A stretch of 64,000 nt of DNA from Piper betle (GCA_033002965.1 JAURVB010006398.1:1-64000), one strand, 5' to 3'; positions 45,359-56,792 are shown, counted from the stretch's first letter. The notes: a model not told the origin generated them from the sequence alone. Numbers and translations: made by a program.

Positions 45359-46814
45359 TGTAACGACCCAGCCCAAAGTATAAACTAATAGGTTAAGTTA
45401 TTTCTTTAAAAATAGTTAACCAAATTAATGATCTATAGTCCATTCCCACTTATAAACATGATTTTTGCCTGGTATGTGAGATCCCTCAACTTAGTCCTAC
45501 ATCTAATACCTGCTGGGAGAAGATTCTGTTTATAAGTGAGAATGGACTATAGATCTTTAACTTAGTTCACCACGTTTAAAGAGATGACTTAGCCCATTAC
45601 GTTGCACTTTGGGCTGGGTCGTTACAAATGGTATCAGAGCCAACCTGGTTCCGTGTTAAATGGTGGGCTGGATTAGGAATGTTGGCTAGGCTGCCAGTCA
45701 TGGGCCAGAAAGGTCGTGGGCTGGGGCTAGCAACGGGCCACGTATAGGCATTTTGGGGACAAAATTTCCTAAGGTAGGTGGATTGTGAGATCCCTCAACT
45801 TAGTCCCACATCTAATACCTACTGGGAGAAGATCCTCTTTATAAGTGGGAATGGACTATAGATCTTTAACTTTCGGGGTACCCATTTTAAAGAAATGACT
45901 TAGCCCATTATGTTGCACTTTGGGCCAGGTCGTTATAAATCCCTCAACTTAGTCCCACATCTAATACCTACTGGGAGAAGATCATGTTTATAAGTGGGAA
46001 TAAACTATAAATCTTTAACTTGGGTTAACCATTTTAAAGAAATGACTTAAGCCCATTACATTGCACTTTGGGCAGGGTCATTACAGGTGGCATCAGAGCA
46101 ACCTGGTTCTGTGTTAAATGGTGGGCTGGAATAGAGACGTTGGCTAGGCTGCCGGTCATGGGCCAGAAAGGTCGTGGGCTGGGGCTAGCAACAGGCTGGA
46201 CTAATGATGTTAGCTAGGCTGCCGGTCACGGCCAGAAAGGTTGTGGGATGGGGCTAGCAACAGGCCAAGTATAGTCATTTCGGGACGAAATTTCCTAAGG
46301 TGGGTGGATTGTGAGATCCCTCAACTTAGTCCTACATCTAATACCTGCTGGGAGAAGATCTTATTTATAAGTGAGAATGGACTATAGATCTTTAACTTAG
46401 GTTAACTATTTTAAAGAGATGACTAAGCTCATTACGTTGCACTTTGGGCCGGGTCGTTACATGGTAGGTATTAGATGTGGGACTAAGTTGAAGGATTTCA
46501 CAATCAAACCACCTTAGAAATTTTCATCCCCAAATTCCTACACATAGCCTCTGTTGCTAGCCTCAGCACACGTCCTTCTCTGGCCTGTGACCAACAACCT
46601 TAGCCAACATTCGTAGTCCAGCCCACCATCTAACATAGAACCAGGTTGCTCTGATACTATTTGTAACGATCCAACCCAAAGTGCAACATAATGGGCTATG
46701 TACTCTCTTCTAAAAATGGTTAACTAAGTTAAAGATCTATAGTCCATTCCTACTTATAAATAGGATCTTTGCCCAGTAGATATTAGATATGGGACTAAGT
46801 TGAGAGATCTCACA
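45359..46814 (-). mobile_element. Outer TRIM, minus orientation, split by inner TRIM array
   Basis: LTR 45359-45474 continues at 46467-46502. The internal segment is 46503-46661 (with CTCTGATACTATT at the primer site) and the second LTR is 46662-46814. Flanks are CCTCG (45354-45358) and CCCCG (46815-46819), a four-of-five duplication. It lies in the 3' LTR of element B. It is more diverged than the inner array, as expected for an older insertion. Confidence 0.87.
45475..46461 (+). mobile_element. Inner TRIM array, plus orientation
   Basis: LTRs lie at 45475-45626, 45784-45937, about 45938-46085 (start missing) and 46310-46461, with internals 45627-45783 and 46086-46309. The internal between the second and third LTR is deleted. 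The first internal begins AATGGTATCAGAGCC. TGGTA occurs at 45470-45474 and 46462-46466, a perfect target duplication inside the LTR of the outer, oppositely oriented TRIM. Confidence 0.92.
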
Positions 46815-46868
46815 CCCCGTAACACTTCCAGTTCAATTATTAGTAAAAATTGGATTTGGGCAGTTACA

Positions 46869-47137
46869 TTGGTACTTGACATTGGAGAAGGAAGGCTTGT
46901 TGGAGGCTCTAAGGGTGTTGGAGTGCAAGCCTCTTTGGTACGTGTGGAGTGCTTGAAGGAAGGTTTGTGAGTGGAAGATTTTTTTGGTACTTGGTGCTTA
47001 TAATGGAGGTCTTAGTTGGCTTGTAAGTTGTATAAGGTGGTTGTCATAGTGAACCCTATTTATGAATGCCACTTCAAATAGTAAAGCTCAAAGGATAAAT
47101 TCTTTTTATCTTTCGGATAATTATCACCCAAACTTGA
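46869..47137 (+). repeat. Fragment of the 1.04 kb LTR-like repeat
   Basis: TTGGTACTTGACATTGGAGAAGG and the following 90 bases or so match 7799-7880 and 8838-8910. The remainder has no feature I can name. It separates element B from element C and is the right flank of B. No gene is present. Confidence 0.6.
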
Positions 47138-47570
47138 TGTAACGACCCGCCATTTTTTCACAATACTATGGGCCTAGCTAGCTAGGTGTTACTCGAAATT
47201 AAAATAAACCAACCCTGTAACGACCAAATTAAACCAAACCAACCTGTAATAACCACCCTAACTGGTCCGGGCATTACTCGACAGTCTTGGATCGTTTCCC
47301 AAAGCCACATGTATAACACAAGAAAATAAAAGGAAGTCCAATTTATTATCCATTCTCCTACCCTGAGTTCGTAAAAGAACCACCAACCATACTTGTAATT
47401 TTCCTTAGGTGAGCTGAAATCAAACAATCTTGATTAGCCTACATACCCATGTCGGGATCAAGCTCAATGTAGTTCTACAGGCTCTCAGGTCATTCTGAGA
47501 TTAAAAGTTTGTCTCCTAGTTCATTCTGAGATTAGGTAGTCTCCCAGATTCATTCTGAGATTAGTCATTA

Positions 47571-47965
47571 TTGGCTGTCAGGTCCATTCTGACATGTCCA
47601 TTATTGGCTGTCAGGTCCATTCTGACATGTCCATTATTGGCTGTCAGGTCCATTCTGACATATCCATTATTGGCTGTCAGGTCCATTCTGACATGTCCAT
47701 TATTGGCTGTCAGGTCCATTCTGACATGTCCATTTTTGGCTGTCAGGTCCATTCTGACATGTCCATTTTTGGTTGTCAGGTCCATTCTGACATGTCCATC
47801 ATTGGCTGTCAGGTCCATTCTGACATGTCCATCATTGGCTGTCAGGTCCATTCTGACATGTCCACTTTTGGCTGTCAGGTCCATTCTGACATGTCCATTT
47901 TTGGCTATCAGGTCCATTCTGACATATCCATTTTTGGCTGTCAGGTCCATTCTGACATATCCATT
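47571..47965. repeat. 33 bp hairpin minisatellite, left LTR of C
   Basis: About 12 units of 33 bp, each with TGTCAG GTCCATT CTGACA, a perfect 6 bp stem with a 7-base loop, followed by TGTCCATTATTGGC or near variants. Because 33 is a multiple of three and the unit lacks stops in several frames, frames of 141-160 codons appear on both strands. They are repeat artefacts. Confidence 0.95.
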
Positions 47966-49182
47966 AACAAAACACAAAACAAACACCCGACCCCAAAGAC
48001 TCGCAGCAGTTCATACCAAGCAGTCGACAGGAAACCCATGCATAAGACGCTAGGGATCTAGCAACTTAACAAAGGCGTCTCCAACAAAACTTTGCATGCA
48101 AGAATCCAAATGGAAACAAATAAGATGAGGGATGAAATACTCACACAGTAATGGGGAGGTCGTCTGGGACGGAGATGAGGGATGAAATACTCCCTCCTCC
48201 TACATATATATACACTTCAACCATTCCCTCCATTAAATTCTTACACCCCATCATCCATTGGTATTTCCTAGGTTCAACAAGCCCCTTCATTAAATTCTCA
48301 CACCCCATCATCCATTGGTATTTCCTAGGTTCAACGAGCCCCTTCATTAAATTCTCACACCCCATCATCCATTCATGAATAGGTATTTTCTAGGTGACCT
48401 TAAGTCAAACCATGACCGGTCGACTTGATAACCAACCATATCGGTTCATCTATATTTATTTCATAATATTTAGGTTCAAGTCTTGTAATAAAAATCATGG
48501 TTTTTACAATCTCCCCAACTTAGAGATATTTCGTCCCCGAAATATTATAACAGCAAGATGATAAGCACCTGATACATCGAACCATCATGGTTCATTTATA
48601 CATTCTTGTTTCAGTTTTGACTAAGGTTTATTAGCGAAGAACTTTGTTAATTAATAACATAACACAGTGGAAAAAGATAATTACTGGACTTTTCAACAAG
48701 GTACTTGAGTCATAAAATGTGAGCATGTGGGAAACCGTGCTCTGATACCACCTGTAACGACCTGCCATTTTTTCACAATACTATGGGCCTAGCTGGCTAG
48801 GTGTTACTCGAAATTAAACCAAACCAACCCTGTAACGACCAAATTAAACCAAACCAACCCTGTAACGACCAGCCCTAACTGGTCCGGGCGTTACTCCACA
48901 GTCTTGGATCGTTTCCCAAAGCCACATGTATAACACAAGAAAATAAAAGGAAGTCTAATTTATTATCCATTCTCCTACCTTGAGTTCGTAAAAGAACCAC
49001 TGACCATACTTGTAATTTTCCTTAGGTGAGCTGAAATCAAACAATCTTAATTAGCCTACATACCCATGTCGGGATCAAGCTCATTGTAGTTCTATAGGCT
49101 CTCAGGTCATTCTGAGATTAAAAGTTTGTCTCCCAGTTCATTCTGAGATTAGGTGGTCTCCCAGTTCATTCTGAGATTAATC

Positions 49183-49500
49183 ATTATTGACTGTCAGGTT
49201 TATTCTAACATGTCCATTATTGGCTATCAGGTCTATTCTGACATGTCCATCATTGGTTGTCAGGTCTATTCTGACATGTCCATCATTGGCTGTCAGGTCC
49301 ATTCTGACATGTCCATTTTTGGCTGTCAGGTCCATTCTGACATGTCCATCATTGGCTGTCAGGTCCATTCTGACATGTCCATCATTGGCTGTTCGGTCCA
49401 TTCTGATTCTGACATGTCCATCATTGGCTGTCAGGTCCATTCTAACATGTCCATCATTGGCTGTCAGGTCTATTCTTTTTAGCTGCCAGGTTTATTCTGG
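49183..49500. repeat. 33 bp hairpin minisatellite, right LTR of C
   Basis: The same 33 bp unit in nine to ten copies, with more variants (TGTTCGG, an extra TTCTGA) and a broken last part near 49470-49500. The copy number differs from the left LTR and accounts for most of the difference in LTR length. It is flanked on the left by CTCAGGTCATTCTGAG-type units, as in the other LTR. Confidence 0.94.
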
Positions 49501-50101
49501 GTCTATTCTGACATGTCTATTTTTGGCTGTCAGGTCTATCTGACATATCTATTAACAAAACACAAAACAAACACCCGACCTCAAAGACTCGCAACAGTTC
49601 ATACCAAGCAATTAACAGGAAACCCATGCATAAGATGCTAGGGATCTAGCAACTTAACAAAGGTGTCTCCAAGAAAACTTTACATGTAAGAATCCAAATG
49701 GAAACAAATAAGATGAGGGATGAAATACTCACACAGTAATGGGGAGGTCGTCTGGGACAGAGATGAGGGATGAAATACTCCCTCCTCCTACATATATATA
49801 CACTTCAACCATTCCCTCCATTAAATTCTCACACCTCATTATCCATTGGTATTTCCTAGGTTCAACAAGCCCCTTCATTAAATTCTCACACCCCATCATC
49901 CATTAGTATTTCTTAGGTTCAACAAGCCTCTTCATTAAATTCTCACACCCCTTCATCCATGAATGAATAGGTATTTTCTAGGTGACCTTAAGTCGAACCA
50001 TGACCGGCCGACTTGATAACCAACCATATCGGTTCATCTATATTTATTTCATAATATTTAGGTTCGAGTCTTGTAATAAAAATCATAGTTTTTACACTTG
50101 A

Positions 50102-51030
50102 TTCTCCACCATCTCACTCTCCTTTCAGCCGTGAACTCAAGCCACCATCATTCCACTAGGCATCATAGCATACATACGTACAAACAATAGTCCAAAAGTC
50201 ATTGAGGTTGATTTGAAACAAAAATTGATTAAATTGATTTGGAAGAGAAACTTCAAACCAACACCAATCCAAATCGATCAAATTAGAAACACTAAGTCCT
50301 CAATCAATCATTTCAATAAACTGTAGAATACTAAAGGAATCGATTGAGAAAAGTTACCAAGCCCGATTGATCCCTTGAAGCAAAAATTCCCAAATTCCTT
50401 CTCCACTAAAATCACTGACTTGAGCAGACTTCAAAAAATCTCCAAAGCACCGAACTTTGAATGAGAATAATCAAACCAAAACAATTTCTAGCAACATGCA
50501 ATGTCTGATTGTTGTGGTGATCTTTTGTGCCATTATTTGGAGCAAATTTCCTGACATGTCAAGTAAGAGAAGAACTATCTTGAATGATGACAAAAGTAGG
50601 ACAATTTTTATATTGCACTTTTATTTTCTTTGTTACCTCGTTAAACATCATATCAAAATAGTCTCATACTTGATTGTTTTGTATTTGAGGAAGCTTCGAC
50701 TTGGGCACCACCGGTTCAACCGGGTTGGGTCATATCAACTTGGGGATCATCGGCTATGATATCATTGGGACCAAACCTCATTTGCCCACATCATTACTAT
50801 ATTCAAACTCATCAATAATATGTGTCATCTTACAAAAAAATATTATTTTGAGAGTTTGAGAAATGAATCAAATTTAAAAAGCTTTTTTTTAAAAAAATTG
50901 AATAGGATTTAAAAGATTGAGAGAAGTTAGAGTTTGAAGAGTTTCAGAGCTTTGAGGGTTTTGTGAGTGTGAAGTTTGGAGTGCTCTCTATTTATATAAG
51001 TTTTTTTATGCTTTTTTATTTTTAAAAAAA
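50102..51030. other. Intergenic, no gene recognised
   Basis: AT-rich DNA with words such as AAATCGATCAAATT and GGTTCAACCGGGTTGG. A 100-codon frame at 50457-50759 has one hydrophobic stretch but no family I recognise, and no splice or promoter context. I would not call it a gene. Confidence 0.5.
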
Positions 51031-51120
51031 TTGAGAGAGAGAGGAAGTTCTCTCTCCTCCCACAAGAGAGCCTTGAGAGCGTTCGTTGGGCTCTCTAGAT
51101 ACAATGGCTCCTCCGGAGAA

Positions 51121-51403
51121 CCAAACTGGGCTTCTCATGAAAGCCTAAAGAAAGAGCCCAGTTTGGGTCTGGCCCAACTGGGCTTTTATTCATTTATTTA
51201 TATTTTTATAAAGGTGGCCAACTGTTTGGCTCGCTGAGTGCCCAACATCGAATTCAGTCGGGCTCTCAAGAGAGCCCCACTTCGAGCTCGATACCGAACT
51301 GAGCCAAGCTAGGAAACTAGGCTTGACTCGACCCGGTATCAAGGATCCATATTTGCATGGCTCCGCTTAAGCCAGCTCGGCTCGAATTTTGGCAAGCCGA
51401 GCT
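51121..51403. repeat. Cluster of strong hairpins
   Basis: Three perfect inverted repeats: CCAAACTGGGCT at 51121-51132 with AGCCCAGTTTGG at 51155-51166; GGGCTCTC AA GAGAGCCC at 51260-51277; AGCTCGGCT at 51374-51382 with AGCCGAGCT at 51395-51403. AGCCCAGTT at 51155 also pairs with AACTGGGCT at 51176-51184. The block is GC-richer than its surroundings. It may be the end of an unidentified transposon. Confidence 0.75.
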
Positions 51404-51439
51404 CAAGTCGCCTGCTTGCCATGGCTACGAATATCTACT

Positions 51440-52316
51440 TCAGATTACAAGTCCACAGACTCCATAGATGAATATCACGTGGAATCCCTTTCCATAACTT
51501 AAACCCAATTGCCATAAGAAACAGTTGTTGGACTTATTACAAAGCCCAGCTACTTGCTCTATGGCAGCCCATTAATAACAGACAAGGTATATATCCGACA
51601 TTGCACGTGGGGCTAAAGGTTATTGAACCCATTCCTGTCAAGTGCCTCGTTTTCGAAGCATACATTACCCGTGCAGGAGACAATTTTAAGAACAAAAAGT
51701 TGATGATATCTTTGATGATTTCTATGTATTGTTGACCATGTAGTGACGGATCATTTTTACCGGATGGCGTAATACATTGCTGTTTTTCTAAATGTTTTTT
51801 CCATTCTTGCCAGTCAAACAGTTACGTCACAGGGTTCTTGCGACAATTATCTTGTAATCAAAAAGAATTTGCAAATTAGTCCAACACTAATAGTGCTCAA
51901 AAATTAGTTTCAACCTTAAAACTAAGATGAAAAGTTATGAGACAGAGATACCATTGTATTTCTTTCTAAAAAATAGCATATTAGTTTATAATAAAATCAC
52001 TTAATTATAACATTATAACAATTGGTAGTACTAAAGGCGAAACCATGCATACCAACGTATCGACCACAAATCCGCCGACAAGATGAGGTGCAATATTTCT
52101 CGGTTCAAAATTTTTTGAGAAGCAGAGGTGATCAGACGAGAACGACTATGTATGGAGTGTGAATGAATTGAAAAGCTCATACAGCGTTGAGATAGGCATG
52201 TCCTTCAAATTGTTAAATAAGCGACATAGTCATGTTAGCAGAATTTATCATACACAAGAAGATCAAATACAAATCACCACACTAAAATAATATCATCGAC
52301 AATTGATTAACAGTAG
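51440..52316. other. Intergenic, nothing recognised
   Basis: AT-rich sequence with no long frame, no RNA gene and no repeat that I could match elsewhere in the window. Confidence 0.5.
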
Positions 52317-53214
52317 GCAAGATATTATGTCATGCATGACCTACATTAGAGTTTAACTTTAATCATATTAATATTGGAGATAGATTCAAATTTTAAGAAT
52401 AAATTTCAATTGAATAAAGAGATACATTTATTTCATTTATTTATTATATTTTCAATGTATTTTAATGATTTAAATTTCCTCCTAATTAGAGGTTGATTTT
52501 TTACTCTCATTTTATTTAAACCATGCAAGATGTCATGCTATATATATATATATAGACTAAAATTCTATGGATAGACTATAATAATTTAATATTCAATTTT
52601 TTTGACAATGATCTCATATGTTAGAGATGACTTGGATTTTATATACCGACTCTAATCAAATGAAAAGTGACATTAAAAAATTTAATTTTTTTCTTTTGTT
52701 ATTTTATTATATTTTCATTTGCTAAAATCTACTACTTTAATGCAATTTTAAAAAAATTTATATAAATAAGAATGGATAAGTTAAAAAGTAAATATCCTTA
52801 TCCACTATTATTAATCAAATGGGAACTCAATATTAACATGAAATTAAAAGTAGGAGAATTAGCTAAACAAAATATAACAAAAATCTAAAAAATATCTCAT
52901 GTAGTGGGTCATGAGTTTGAATTTTGTGAACCTTAATTTTTTAAAAAAATAATAAAAATATTTTTCATGGATTCAAACTTAGTTAGCCTTAACTTTTAAT
53001 TTCTTACTAATAAGTCTCTCTAATTGTCTAGAAAAAATATATAATAAAAAAATTAAATAATTATAGTTTATCCTTTTATTTATATCTTTAAAGTCAATCA
53101 TATTATATATCTAAGAAATTAAATTATTACACTCTATTGTATTATTCGATAAAAATTTATATATAAAATTAAAATTTATCAGATATAAATCGCATATGAC
53201 GTGATATCTTACCT
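52317..53214. mobile_element. Candidate inverted-repeat transposon
   Basis: The left end GGCAAGATATTATGTCAT and the reversed right end GGTAAGATATCACGTCAT match at 15 of 18 positions and are bounded by TA on both sides. The interior is AT-rich and shares blocks with 62100-62470 in the opposite orientation. It contains another GCAAGATGTCATGC at about 52527. There is no coding sequence. The superfamily is uncertain. Confidence 0.45.
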
Positions 53215-56200
53215 AATTTATATCATTCTCCTCGGGGAAAATAATAGCAAAACTTCCGAGTAAGTGCAAGAGCCAATAATCTTTTGTGAGTGAAGTACAC
53301 GTTACACGAACATTGTATGTGCCAAGCTTTAGAATATAAGGGGAAAAAATTGATGGGCTAAATACCAATTCTTTGTATGTATTTTACCACCTTTTGAGGG
53401 AGGCCTTCTTGTGTGTGGCACGGCCAACAGCTGGTCCAATAAGGTTAGGCCCATTACAGACATCGACATTTCAAGGTGGATTCCGCCTTACCCCTCAAAC
53501 CAGTAACTTGCAAATAAAAAGAAAAATAGTTAAAGAAAGTCTTACCAAAAATGTTGCTCACACTTTTTTTGTTCATGTAGCCCATACAAATTACTTACTT
53601 TTATTTCGCAATCGGACACGCCTTGGCTGAAGTGGACGCATGCAGAGCAGGGGAACCAATTATGGGTCAAGTCATTTACCAAACTATATATTAGATAAAC
53701 TTTCAAACTCTTCTACGTAAGGGATAACAACTCCGAAATGGGAAAGCTAATCTTGCATGTGTATATAATGTGCTCACTCGTTGATCGTCTTTTGAGATTT
53801 TGACGATCTTGACAGCGCTTTATTGATCAATAATATTGTATTGATCTCTACCACCGAGCAGTTACTTGAGATATGCATTCAAAAATGATCTATAATTGAG
53901 TAAGGCATGTCGCCTAAATCATGTATTTTTGGTATTCAAATTATTTTGGGAAAAAATGTAGTTTTAATGAACAATGTGTATTTACTATTAAGGTCTGTTC
54001 AGCTGGAATGAAAATAATGTATATAAAAAATTAAAATAGCTAATCTCACTGAAAATAGTTATTTTAATATTTCTATATAAAAATTACAAATATTAAATTA
54101 ACTATGTTGTGTACAAAATAAATATGATTATATTCAAATAGGTATACAAATTAATCATGATTATCTCCAAAGATGTCACCCATTTATTTGCCCTCTCGTG
54201 CAATTAGTTTTCCTTTTTTTCTTATCTGAAAAATTAAAAAAGGGCGAAATTATCTTTGTGTACGGGAGAACACATAGGAAACCATTTAAAGTTGGTAATT
54301 ATGATTAATTTAGAACAAACAATATATTGGATCTATATTAATTTTTTGCAAAATATATTAAATTGATGCTGCTACTAGTAAGATTGACTTACTAACATGT
54401 TTAAACTTTAAACAAAATAGTAAATCATGTCCCAAAACTTAAACTTACTAAGACCGTTTAATTAGTACCCCGGCTGAATCATACTAGAAAAGAATATATG
54501 AACAAAAGTTAAATTTAACATTCATTCTGGTTACACAGTCTTATTTTTTTCTTTAACTTGACAAGTCATCTTTATTACCTGACCAATTCTTATAATTTAA
54601 TGGTCAATATTTACCCTAATTCACGTGGAGCATGAGCTTGAACTGATACTAAAATTATCGATTTAAATTTGAAGGTACATCTAGTCTAAATACATCTAAT
54701 TTATTTACATTTTCCCTTTTTTTTCTTGCAATATGTTTGCCTTATAGTTCTAACTTAGTTTAAAAACTCGAAACTAGGTCTGATTTGGCACGTCATTCAA
54801 GCTGAATATAAATTATTTATATTAAAATTTTCATTATGTAAATATATGTTTGTATAAAATTAGTATATATTGTTCTGTTGCCACTTATAATTAATAAATA
54901 ATATAAATATATTGATTTAGCTAGTGTAAAAAAATTCGGTAACATTTATAATTTAATTCAAGAGGTCAATGATAAAATCAATTAGTATATTTTCATTTAT
55001 AAAATTTAACTTGGATGCTACCGAGTAAAGTTGAGTAGAAGAGTTTATAAATTTTAAAAATAATTTTAAAATTATGATTACACATTATTTCCATATTTCA
55101 AATAGGAATTTCACATGGAATCAACAATATAATAATTCCTTTTTTTGTCTTTTTTGGCCAAATCAACAATTATGATTGTATGTTAAGGATTGTATTAAGG
55201 TAGTTGTTGGAAATTAGATATGCTCTGTTTTGGTGTGGATCGATCATTGGTGTAGTCCAAGTCGTCACCAGGTAACCAAAACAATAAGCCATAGAGCCGT
55301 GCCACCTCACTCACACAGAGACAAAGTCCAACAAAATCTGAAGAGTTGCATGGCCAAAGGTCTCTCTTCTCCTCATCTCTCTCCCTCTCCCTCTTCATGA
55401 TATCTCCCTCTGTCTCCTTTCAATTTGTTCAATAATGAGAGAGGTGGGCTCCATCACATTTATTATGGTGGCTTGAACCTCAAGTAGGATGAGGGCCATC
55501 CCCATCCAAACAGCGAAGTCCCCGTGAGAAAAGGTAAGCAATCATGCTACACCAAACCACAAAAATAAACAATATTTTCAGAAAGGTAAAAAATCATATT
55601 ATTATTTAGATGGAATAGAATAATCTAATTACTTGTTATTTTATTTGTGACGTATTTTGATTGGGTGAATGAGCTATCATTACTTAGAGTATGATTTTTT
55701 ACATCACTTTTTTCATAAGAGTTAATATTTTCTTGTAATGCTAATTTCTATAGAATGATTTATGAATAAGACCGCATAAATAGAAATTCTCATGCAAGTA
55801 ATTGCGAACAATGGCTATTCACAACAGATAAAGGACCATGAAATATCAATTATTACTCCTCTTTTTCTTATAATTGCTTCTTCGGTGTAAATGAATAAAC
55901 ATGCATCAATGTAGATGAGTAGACATTGGTCAATATAAACTGTACCAATTGGACGACTATGTATAATTAAAGTCGACTATAAAGGGCATTGCTATACTGT
56001 CAAATGTCGTTGCTCTTTATACGACCCAATGTTTGGGGACATTTTCAATTATATAAGACCATTTTTTTTGGTAAATTCCTTTAATTTAATTTTCACGCAT
56101 TTCATATGTTCAATTAACAACTTGTAATTTGCATATTAATTATATATGCGTGTCTACTCTTGATAACAAAAAAGGGTAAAAAATCACACTCTCTTCTGAA

Positions 56201-56760
56201 AACGTAGAAGATTCAAGAAATTAAAATTCACCAAAAGAAAAAGTTGAAATAATGACGGCTTATCTTCTCATTCAATTGGTTTGTCTTTAAAATCCGAAAT
56301 CATTATAGTAAATTTCACTATTAAACAAAAATCTATCTAAAATTGGAATCTATTTTTATAAAATACAAATAAACGACAGTCTATAACAAAGTTACCTAGA
56401 TATATAATCATGTATACTCGTATGATCGACTTGAGAGAAAGGATTGCTCACCATGAAAAATTTTGTAGCACACAAATTATCAGCGATACTGTAGAAAAAG
56501 TAACATCCGTCTACTCATATCCTCTCGTAACCGGATTTGTGGGGCTAATTTCCCACCCCTGGTCGGAACAAGTACTCCAATGTAAAACTACATCAACAAA
56601 AAGCAAGCAATCAATACGTCATCTTCTCCTCAAATTATGATCCAATTAGCCTAAGTGGCCTCGAATTTCTCATTTTATCTTAATTAAAACTTGTTAACTC
56701 TTCATGAGATTAGTTTATCTTTTCCACTAACATGGCGGACCTTCTCTTTGAGTTCAATCA
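53215..56760. other. Intergenic region upstream of the HIPP gene
   Basis: AT-rich and free of recognisable coding or transposon domains. Small frames at 53373-53630, 55195-55398 and 56410-56640 have no known motif. A CT-rich block with CTCTCTCCCTCTCCCTCTTC lies near 55370. Regulatory sites for the gene may be present, but I cannot define them. Confidence 0.5.
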
Positions 56761-56784
56761 TTCATTCCCTCACCCTTCTTCCAC

Positions 56785-56792
56785 TATAAATA
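56785..56792 (+). promoter_or_regulatory. TATA box of the HIPP gene
   Basis: TATAAATA in a C/T-rich setting lies 119 bp before the start codon. A transcription start about 30 bp downstream would give a 5' leader near 95 nt, normal for plant genes. Confidence 0.7.

Larger units (their letters stand above)
31385..46868 (+). mobile_element. Element B 3' LTR, split by two insertions
   Basis: The LTR begins TGTAAATCTTGTGAC and ends GGGCAGTTACA. Its own sequence is 31385-33841, 44984-45358 and 46820-46868, about 2.9 kb in all, aligned along the 5' LTR at 10350-14353. The family-A element enters at 33842 and the TRIM nest at 45359. At both junctions the LTR text resumes exactly where it broke off, as shown by comparison with 13780-13800 and 14310-14320 in the 5' copy. 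Open frames inside it are not conserved. Confidence 0.85.
47138..50096 (-). mobile_element. Element C, short non-autonomous LTR retrotransposon
   Basis: Left LTR 47138-48508 (1371 bp), internal 48509-48752 (244 bp), right LTR 48753-50096 (1344 bp), with a perfect CTTGA duplication (47133-47137 and 50097-50101). The internal region starts with the reverse polypurine tract ATCTCCCCAACTTAG (48509-48523) and ends with the primer site CCGTGCTCTGATACCA (48735-48750). Between them is leader DNA closely matching the family-A element at 43880-44047. No gag or pol codons remain, so movement would need proteins from elsewhere. Confidence 0.92.

Noticed and set aside
47571..47965. CRISPR-like appearance of regularly spaced 33 bp repeats with dyad symmetry
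   Set aside because: The units are directly adjacent, without unique spacers, lie in an LTR of a plant element, and occur in both LTRs. This is a minisatellite.
47561..48061. Open frames of 141-160 codons on both strands (also at 49153-49543)
   Set aside because: They are produced by a 33 bp tandem repeat without stops; every frame is a repeated 11-residue word. There is no start context or family.
53373..53630. 85-codon plus frame
   Set aside because: No known domain, no promoter or splice context. Probably a chance frame.
55195..55398. 67-codon minus frame with an Arg/Glu-rich start
   Set aside because: It comes from a CTCTCTCCCTCT low-complexity tract. There is no conserved motif or promoter.
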